DNA from: Tepidiforma sp. | GTDB lineage: Bacteria > Chloroflexota > Dehalococcoidia > Tepidiformales > Tepidiformaceae | NCBI RefSeq assembly: GCF_026003995.1 | Contig: NZ_BPIG01000002.1 | Coordinates: 496,001-560,000, forward strand | Length of the DNA stretch: 64,000 nt | Direction: 5' to 3' | Shown: one piece after another, positions 59,416-64,000 of the stretch | Layout: each line of letters opens with the position of its first letter | How positions within the stretch are numbered: the first letter of the stretch is position 1 | The notes under the pieces: generated by a model | Database searches by the model: none | Seen by the model: the letters and a program-made list of their open reading frames with translations, nothing else | What the model was told of the DNA's origin: nothing | Translations under genes and position numbers: made by a program

Positions 59416-61047
59416 GTGACCTCGAATCAATCCCTCGAATTCGACAGCATTATCGTCGGAGCCGGCTTCGCCGGGCTCTACCAGCTCCTCCGGCTCCGCC
59501 GCGCCGGCTTCTCCGCCCGCGTCATCGAAGCCGGCGACAACGTCGGCGGCACCTGGTACTGGAACCGCTACCCCGGCGCCCGCTGCGACATCGAATCCCT
59601 CCAGTACCAGTACGGGTTCGACCCCGACCTCGCCCGCGAGTGGCGCTGGACCGAGCGCTACGCCACCCAGCCCGAAATCCTCCGCTACATCGAATTCGTC
59701 GCCGACCGCTACGACCTCCGCCGCGACATCCAGTTCTCCACCCGCGTCACCGCCGCCCACTACGACGACGCCTCCGCCCGCTGGACCGTCCACACCGACC
59801 GCGGCGACGCCTACACCTGCCGCTGGCTCATCATGGCCACCGGCTGCCTCTCCGTCCCCAAGACGCCGGAAGTGCCCGGCATCGACGCCTTCGAAGGCGA
59901 GTCCTACCACACCGGCGCCTGGCCCCACGAAGGCGTCGACTTTACCGGCAAGCGCGTCGCCGTCATCGGCACCGGCTCTTCGGCCATCCAGTCCATCCCG
60001 ATCATCGCCCGCCAGGCCGAGCACCTCACCGTCTTCCAGCGCACCCCCAACTTCTCCGTCCCCGCCCACAACTACCTGCTCGACGAATCCCAGTGGCAGG
60101 AAGTCGCCGCCCGCATCGCCGAGCTCCGCGCCGAAGCCCGCACCACCTCCGCCGGCATCCTCGGCATCGAACTGAACGACGTCTCCGCCCTCGCCGTCAG
60201 CGAAGAAGAGCGCCGCCGCGAGTTCGAGCGCCGCTGGGCCATCGGCGGCTTCGCCATCGGCGGCGCCTTCAACGACGTCGCCATCAACCTCGACGCCAAC
60301 GAGACCGCGGCCGAATTCGTCCGCAGCAAAATCCGCGAAATCGTCCAGGACCCCGAAACCGCCGAGGCCCTCTGCCCGCGCGACTACCCCTTCGGCACCA
60401 AGCGCCTCTGCGTCGATATCGCCTACTACGAAACCTTCAACCGTCCCAACGTCAAACTCGTCTCCATCCGCGACAACCCCATCGCCGAGATCACCCCGAA
60501 AGGCCTCCGCCTCCAGGACGGCACCGAGTTCGAATTCGACGCCATCGTCTACGCCACCGGCTTCGACGCCATGACCGGCGCGCTCCTCCGCATCGACATC
60601 CGCGGCCGCAACGGCCTCGCCCTCCGCGACAAGTGGGAGCACGGCCCCCGCACGTACCTCGGCCTCCAGGTCGCTGGCTTCCCCAACATGTTCACCATCA
60701 CCGGCCCCGGCAGCCCCTCCGTCCTCAGCAACATGCTCGTCTCCATCGAGCAGCACGTGGACTGGGTCACCGACTGCCTCGAATACCTCCGCGAGCGCGA
60801 CCTCGCCGTCATCGAAGCCGCGCCCGCCGCCGAGGACGCCTGGGTCGACCACGTCAACCAGGTCGCCGACCTCACGCTCTACCCGCGCGCCAACTCCTGG
60901 TACATCGGCGCCAACGTCCCCGGGAAGCCGCGCGTCTTCATGCCCTACATCGGCGGCGTCGGCCTCTACGCCCAGAAGTGCGCCGAAGTCGCCGCCAACG
61001 GCTACGAAGGCTTCCTCCTCAGCCCCGAACCCGCCCTCTCCCGTTGA
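59416..61047 (+). CDS. Type I Baeyer-Villiger flavin monooxygenase (cyclohexanone monooxygenase-like)
   Basis: The 543-residue protein has two dinucleotide sites (VGAGFAGLYQLLRLR and VIGTGSSAIQSIPII) and the Baeyer-Villiger fingerprint F-x-G-x3-H-T-x2-W-P in FEGESYHTGAWPHEG. GGTWYWNRYPGARCDIES and the C-terminal PYIGGVGLYAQKCAEVAANG are typical of cyclohexanone-monooxygenase relatives. It inserts oxygen beside a ketone using NADPH and O2. The start is GTG 59416 with CGGAGG upstream. It could start cyclic ketone breakdown. Confidence 0.92.
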   Translation: MTSNQSLEFDSIIVGAGFAGLYQLLRLRRAGFSARVIEAGDNVGGTWYWNRYPGARCDIESLQYQYGFDPDLAREWRWTERYATQPEILRYIEFVADRYDLRRDIQFSTRVTAAHYDDASARWTVHTDRGDAYTCRWLIMATGCLSVPKTPEVPGIDAFEGESYHTGAWPHEGVDFTGKRVAVIGTGSSAIQSIPIIARQAEHLTVFQRTPNFSVPAHNYLLDESQWQEVAARIAELRAEARTTSAGILGIELNDVSALAVSEEERRREFERRWAIGGFAIGGAFNDVAINLDANETAAEFVRSKIREIVQDPETAEALCPRDYPFGTKRLCVDIAYYETFNRPNVKLVSIRDNPIAEITPKGLRLQDGTEFEFDAIVYATGFDAMTGALLRIDIRGRNGLALRDKWEHGPRTYLGLQVAGFPNMFTITGPGSPSVLSNMLVSIEQHVDWVTDCLEYLRERDLAVIEAAPAAEDAWVDHVNQVADLTLYPRANSWYIGANVPGKPRVFMPYIGGVGLYAQKCAEVAANGYEGFLLSPEPALSR

Positions 61048-61074
61048 GGCGCCCGGGCAATCCGGCACGAAACC

Positions 61075-61113
61075 AGCGGGGCGGCCCATCCGGGCCGCCC
61101 CGCTTTCTTGTTT
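61075..61113. terminator. Strong terminator between monooxygenase and thiolase genes
   Basis: A perfect 12-bp GC stem with the loop ATCC is followed on the + strand by TTTCTTGTTT. It lies 28 bp after the monooxygenase stop and 16 bp from the end of the - strand thiolase gene, where the A-rich other side (GAAACC) could not act as T tract. Confidence 0.8.
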
Positions 61114-61128
61114 GAAGACCGGCCGGGG

Positions 61129-62313
61129 TTAGTCCAGCCGCTCCACGACCGTCGCCGTGCCGATGCCGCCGCCGACGCACATCGTGATCAGCCCGTACCG
61201 GCCGCCGGTGCGCTCCAGCTCGTTCACCAGCGTCGCGAACAGCCGCGCCCCGGTGCACCCCGTCGGGTGCCCGAGCGCGATCGCCCCGCCGTTTACGTTC
61301 ACCTTCGACATGTCCGGGTTCAGCTCACGCTTCCACGCGAGCACCACGCTCGCGAACGCCTCATTGATCTCGAACAGGTCGATGTCCCGCATCGTCAGGC
61401 CCGCCCGCTGCAGCGCCAGCGGCGTCGCCGTGATCGGCCCCGTCAGCATCAGCTCCGGGTCCGAACCCACCACCGCCTGTGAGACGATCCGCGCCCGCGG
61501 CTTCCAGCCCATCTCCTTCGCCTTCTCCGGGTGGGTCAGCAGCACCGCCGCCGAACCGTCCGTGATCTGGCTCGAGTTGCCCGCATGGTGGACGCCGTTC
61601 TCCTTGAAGCTCGGCTTCAGCTGCGCCAGCACTTCCACCGTCGTCCCAGGCCGGATGCCCTCATCGAAGTCGATGATGGCGTCCTCCCACTCCTCCGTGC
61701 CGTCCGCCTTCTTGATCTTCTTCTTCCCCGGCACCGGCACCATCTCGTTCTTGAAGCGGCCCTCGGCCTGCGCCTTCGCGGCCTTCGCCTGGCTCTCCAC
61801 CGCGAACTCGTCCGCCTCTTCGCGGCTGATGCCCCACTTCTCGGCAATCCGCTCCGCCGCGATGCCCTGGCTGCTCAGGTCGTACTGCTCCCGCATCGCG
61901 TCCGTGAACGGGAAGCCGAGGCCCTGGCCGATGTTCGCGCCCAGCGGGATCTGCGACATCCACTCCGTGCCGCCCGCCACCACGACGTCGTGCACACCCG
62001 CCGCGATCTGGTTCGCCGCGAAGTGCACCGCCTGCTGGCTCGAGCTGCACTGCCGGTCCAGCGTCACGCCCGGGATCGTGTACGGCCACCGCGCCGTCAG
62101 CACGATGTTCCGCGCCAGGTTCGTCGACTGCGCGCCGACTTCCGAAACACACCCGTAGATCACGTCGTCCACGATCTCCGGGTCCATGTTGTTCCGCTTC
62201 GCCAGCGCCTGCAGCAGCAGCGCCGAGGTCTCCACCGGGTGGTTCTTGCTCAGCACGCCGCCCCGGCGGCCGAGCGGGGTGCGAACCGCATCGACGATTA
62301 CGACTTCACGCAT
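61129..62313 (-). CDS. Thiolase family acetyl-CoA acyltransferase
   Basis: Thiolases cleave 3-ketoacyl-CoA or join two acetyl-CoA. The 394-residue protein has the active cysteine in VTLDRQCSSSQQAVHFAANQ, the motifs FEINEAFASV and NVNGGAIALGHPTGCTGARL, and the C-terminal cysteine in TMCVGGGIGTA. EDAIIDFDEGIRPGT is typical of degradative thiolases. TACACT (- strand, 62351-62356) lies about 40 bp upstream. Confidence 0.95.
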   Translation of the reverse strand: MREVVIVDAVRTPLGRRGGVLSKNHPVETSALLLQALAKRNNMDPEIVDDVIYGCVSEVGAQSTNLARNIVLTARWPYTIPGVTLDRQCSSSQQAVHFAANQIAAGVHDVVVAGGTEWMSQIPLGANIGQGLGFPFTDAMREQYDLSSQGIAAERIAEKWGISREEADEFAVESQAKAAKAQAEGRFKNEMVPVPGKKKIKKADGTEEWEDAIIDFDEGIRPGTTVEVLAQLKPSFKENGVHHAGNSSQITDGSAAVLLTHPEKAKEMGWKPRARIVSQAVVGSDPELMLTGPITATPLALQRAGLTMRDIDLFEINEAFASVVLAWKRELNPDMSKVNVNGGAIALGHPTGCTGARLFATLVNELERTGGRYGLITMCVGGGIGTATVVERLD

Positions 62314-62350
62314 GAGGGGCCCTTTCGTTTCGAACGAACTTTCGCTACGC

Positions 62351-62356
62351 AGTGTA
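62351..62356 (-). promoter_or_regulatory. -10 box of the thiolase gene and possible operator
   Basis: TACACT on the - strand. Between it and the start codon lies TTCGTTTCGAACGAA (62327-62341 on the + strand), an imperfect palindrome around TTCGAA that could bind a TetR-type regulator. Confidence 0.4.
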
Positions 62357-62376
62357 GGCCCACCCCGTTCAGGGTG

Positions 62377-63339
62377 CTACCGTTCGCCCGCGTTCCCGCC
62401 CGGCGGCGCCGCGAACCGGATCGCCCCCGCGACCATCTCGACCCGCGCCGGCAGGTAGCCCCCCATCTCCCCATCCAGGTCCAGCCGCGTCGGCTTCGGC
62501 GACGACAGCTCCACCACCCGCGCCGGGTGCCGGTCGACTCCCTCCATCTCGAGGTGCACGCCCCCCTTCCGCTGCCCATCGACCGCCCGCAGCACCTCCC
62601 GCCGCCCGAGGTCTCCCCACCGGATCACGTCGAACAGCCCGTCATCCGGCGCGGCACCGGGCGCCGCGACGAGGTCGCCGCCCCACAGCTCCATGTTGTG
62701 CACGCTGACCGTATTGTACCGACCGTCGAACTCCTGGCTGTCGATCCGCAGCGTGAAGCTGCGCCCCATCGGCCCCAGCATCTTCACCACCGTCATGATG
62801 ACGTACGGCGCCGTATCGCCCAGCCGCTTCAGCCACCGCGGCGTCGATTGCGAAATCTCCGGAACCCACCCCGCCGACGCTTCCAGCAGAAAGTACCGCA
62901 CCTGCTCCTGCCCGTCCTCGCCGATCGCCGTCACTTTCCCGATATCCACCCGCCGCTCCTCGCCCTGCGCGATCGCCCGCAGCGCCCGCGCCCCCCGCCC
63001 GATGCCGAGGCACTTCGCGATGTCCTTCCCCGTCCCCATCCCGATCGTCCCCACCTTCACCCGCTCGGCCGCGCCTTCCGCCATCACCCCGTTCACGACC
63101 TCGTTCACCGTCCCGTCGCCGCCGCACGCGACGAGGAACGTCCGTCCCGCCGCAACCGCCTCCCGCGCGATGTCGAACCCCTCGCCCGGCCGCGTCGTGA
63201 AGGCGCAATCCGCCTCCAGCCCCGCACGTTCGATCGCGTCGATCAGCGCGCCAACGCGGTTCCGCGTCCTCCCTCCCCCCGAAGCCGGGTTCACGATGAA
63301 AAACGGTCGGTCCAGCGGCGGCAGCTCGTTCGTCCCCAT
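62377..63339 (-). CDS. Diacylglycerol kinase-like lipid kinase
   Basis: The 320-residue protein has the kinase motifs FFIVNPASGGGRTRNRVG, ACGGDGTVNEVVNGVM and IGMGTGKDIAKCLGIGR (the usual N of GTGND is K here), with DDGLFDVIRWGDL near the end. It phosphorylates diacylglycerol or a similar lipid. It converges from the divergent side of apbE, with only 38 bp between the two starts. Confidence 0.9.
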   Translation of the reverse strand: MGTNELPPLDRPFFIVNPASGGGRTRNRVGALIDAIERAGLEADCAFTTRPGEGFDIAREAVAAGRTFLVACGGDGTVNEVVNGVMAEGAAERVKVGTIGMGTGKDIAKCLGIGRGARALRAIAQGEERRVDIGKVTAIGEDGQEQVRYFLLEASAGWVPEISQSTPRWLKRLGDTAPYVIMTVVKMLGPMGRSFTLRIDSQEFDGRYNTVSVHNMELWGGDLVAAPGAAPDDGLFDVIRWGDLGRREVLRAVDGQRKGGVHLEMEGVDRHPARVVELSSPKPTRLDLDGEMGGYLPARVEMVAGAIRFAAPPGGNAGER

Positions 63340-63352
63340 GCCGGGATCGTCC

Positions 63353-63358
63353 TATGCT
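63353..63358 (+). promoter_or_regulatory. -10 box before the apbE-like gene
   Basis: TATGCT lies 19 bases before GTG 63378; AAGGG in between could be the ribosome-binding site. An ATG within this box is in frame, but would put the start inside the promoter. Confidence 0.4.
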
Positions 63359-63377
63359 CAGCGCCAAGGGTGAAGCC

Positions 63378-64000
63378 GTGGAGCACAGCGAATCCTTCCG
63401 CGCCATGAACACCGCGATCGACCTCCTCGTCATCGCCAACGAGCGCCCGGCGCTCCCCTTTCTCGAAGCCCGCCTCCTCTTCGAACAGCAGGAAGCCCGC
63501 TTCTCGCGCTTCCGCCCGGGCAGCCTCGTCAGCCGCCTCAACCGCGGCGAAACCGTCGCCGACCCCTGGCTCGATGCCATCCTCCCGCTCGCCCTCGCCG
63601 CCTTCGACGCCACCGGCGGCCTCTTCAATCCGCTCGTCCTCCCTGCCCTCGCTGCTGCCGGATACGACCGCTCCTTCGAACAGGTCGCGGGCGGCGACCC
63701 CCGCCCCCTCGCGCCGCCCGACCCCCGGGCCGCCCTCGAACGCACCCCCGCCGGCTGGCGCCTCCGCGACGGCCAGCTCGACCTCGGTGGCATCGTGAAG
63801 GGCTGGACCGCCGACCTCGCCGCCGAACACCTCGCCGCCGCCGCCGGCGCCCCGGCGATGGTGAACGCCGGCGGCGATATCCGCTGCGTCGGCGAAGAAG
63901 CCCCCGGCCTCGGCGGCTGGCAGCTCGCCATCGATGGTCCCGGCGGTGAACCCGCCTGGTCGGGCATCGTCGCCGGCGCGCTGGCCACCTCGACCACCCT
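63378..64000 (+). CDS. apbE: FAD:protein FMN transferase ApbE (5' part)
   Basis: ApbE attaches FMN covalently to flavoproteins outside the membrane. The gene runs off the window after about 207 residues. Visible motifs are FRAMNTAIDLLV near the start, FEARFSRFRP-type QEARFSRFRPGSLVSRLN, the LFNPLVLPAL stretch, and the metal and FAD site LDLGGIVKGWTADLAAEHL and VNAGGDIRCVG. The GTG at 63378 has an AAGGG site; ATG 63354 is the alternative. No signal peptide is seen, which is unusual for ApbE. Confidence 0.88.
   Translation, partial: MEHSESFRAMNTAIDLLVIANERPALPFLEARLLFEQQEARFSRFRPGSLVSRLNRGETVADPWLDAILPLALAAFDATGGLFNPLVLPALAAAGYDRSFEQVAGGDPRPLAPPDPRAALERTPAGWRLRDGQLDLGGIVKGWTADLAAEHLAAAAGAPAMVNAGGDIRCVGEEAPGLGGWQLAIDGPGGEPAWSGIVAGALATSTT

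Noticed and set aside
62327..62341. Perfect operator palindrome before the thiolase gene
   Set aside because: TTCGTTTCGAACGAA is only an imperfect palindrome; it is kept as a possible site in the promoter entry and not as a finding.

Overview
The window is very GC-rich DNA with dense, mostly overlapping genes and no rRNA, recognisable tRNA, insertion sequence, phage or CRISPR array. The gene set is a flagellar operon with a FliY-type switch protein, a LytR-CpsA-Psr protein, F420-type PPOX and RskA-type anti-sigma families, many lipoproteins, and aerobic acyl-CoA and Baeyer-Villiger enzymes. This points to a monoderm-like, aerobic, heterotrophic, probably thermophilic bacterium. My best guess is Chloroflexota (Dehalococcoidia, Tepidiforma-like), which is inference only.

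Layout: (1) 1-1.2 kb, the end of a PAC2-family gene and a short GntR-type regulator. (2) 1.4-19.5 kb, one co-directional flagellar operon: flbD, motA, motB, fliL, fliY, fliO, fliP, fliQ, fliR, flhB, flhA, flhF, a PilZ brake protein, a small membrane protein, fliA, two operon-specific envelope proteins, flgF, flgG, flgM, flgN, flgK, flgL. It encodes stator, export gate, late regulation and hook-filament junction. Flagellin, FliD, hook, MS ring, FliG, FliM and export ATPase genes must lie elsewhere. (3) 19.5-24.7 kb, a crotonase, a VapBC-like pair, a HAD protein, an acyl-CoA dehydrogenase, two tandem Uma2-type genes and a flavin reductase-like protein. (4) 24.8-27.8 kb, an iron/cobalamin-type ABC importer. 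(5) 27.7-30.8 kb, a flippase-like protein and a repeat-built secreted protein. (6) 31.1-34.0 kb, a leftward cluster of two MaoC-like subunits, YjbR, HD protein and GlpX. (7) 34-41.5 kb, cysteine desulfurase, membrane proteins, a heptanucleotide repeat array, hydrolase, MFS transporter, RsmG, a GreA with an unusual N-terminal domain, and zinc ribbons. (8) 41.8-53.9 kb, cupredoxin, LCP protein, NagA, HtrA, an ECF sigma/anti-sigma pair, a dapA operon, two secreted proteins and thiamine pyrophosphokinase. (9) 54-64 kb, a PPOX protein, a dTDP-rhamnose-type cluster, a lipoprotein hydrolase, a methyltransferase, a Baeyer-Villiger monooxygenase, thiolase, lipid kinase and the start of apbE.

Three window-wide patterns matter for any reader. 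First, many first genes have a TANNNT-like box 6-8 nt before the start codon and no ribosome-binding site, which suggests leaderless mRNAs; genes inside operons instead have GGAGG-type sites or ATGA overlaps. Second, eight genes carry ten single-base insertions, nearly all in C or G runs; the intact frame continues after each, so they look like sequencing errors, and I annotate the repaired genes. Third, the + strand is C-rich whatever the gene direction (CTC/GCC/CGC codons in + genes, CTG/GCG/CGG in - genes), an extreme strand bias.
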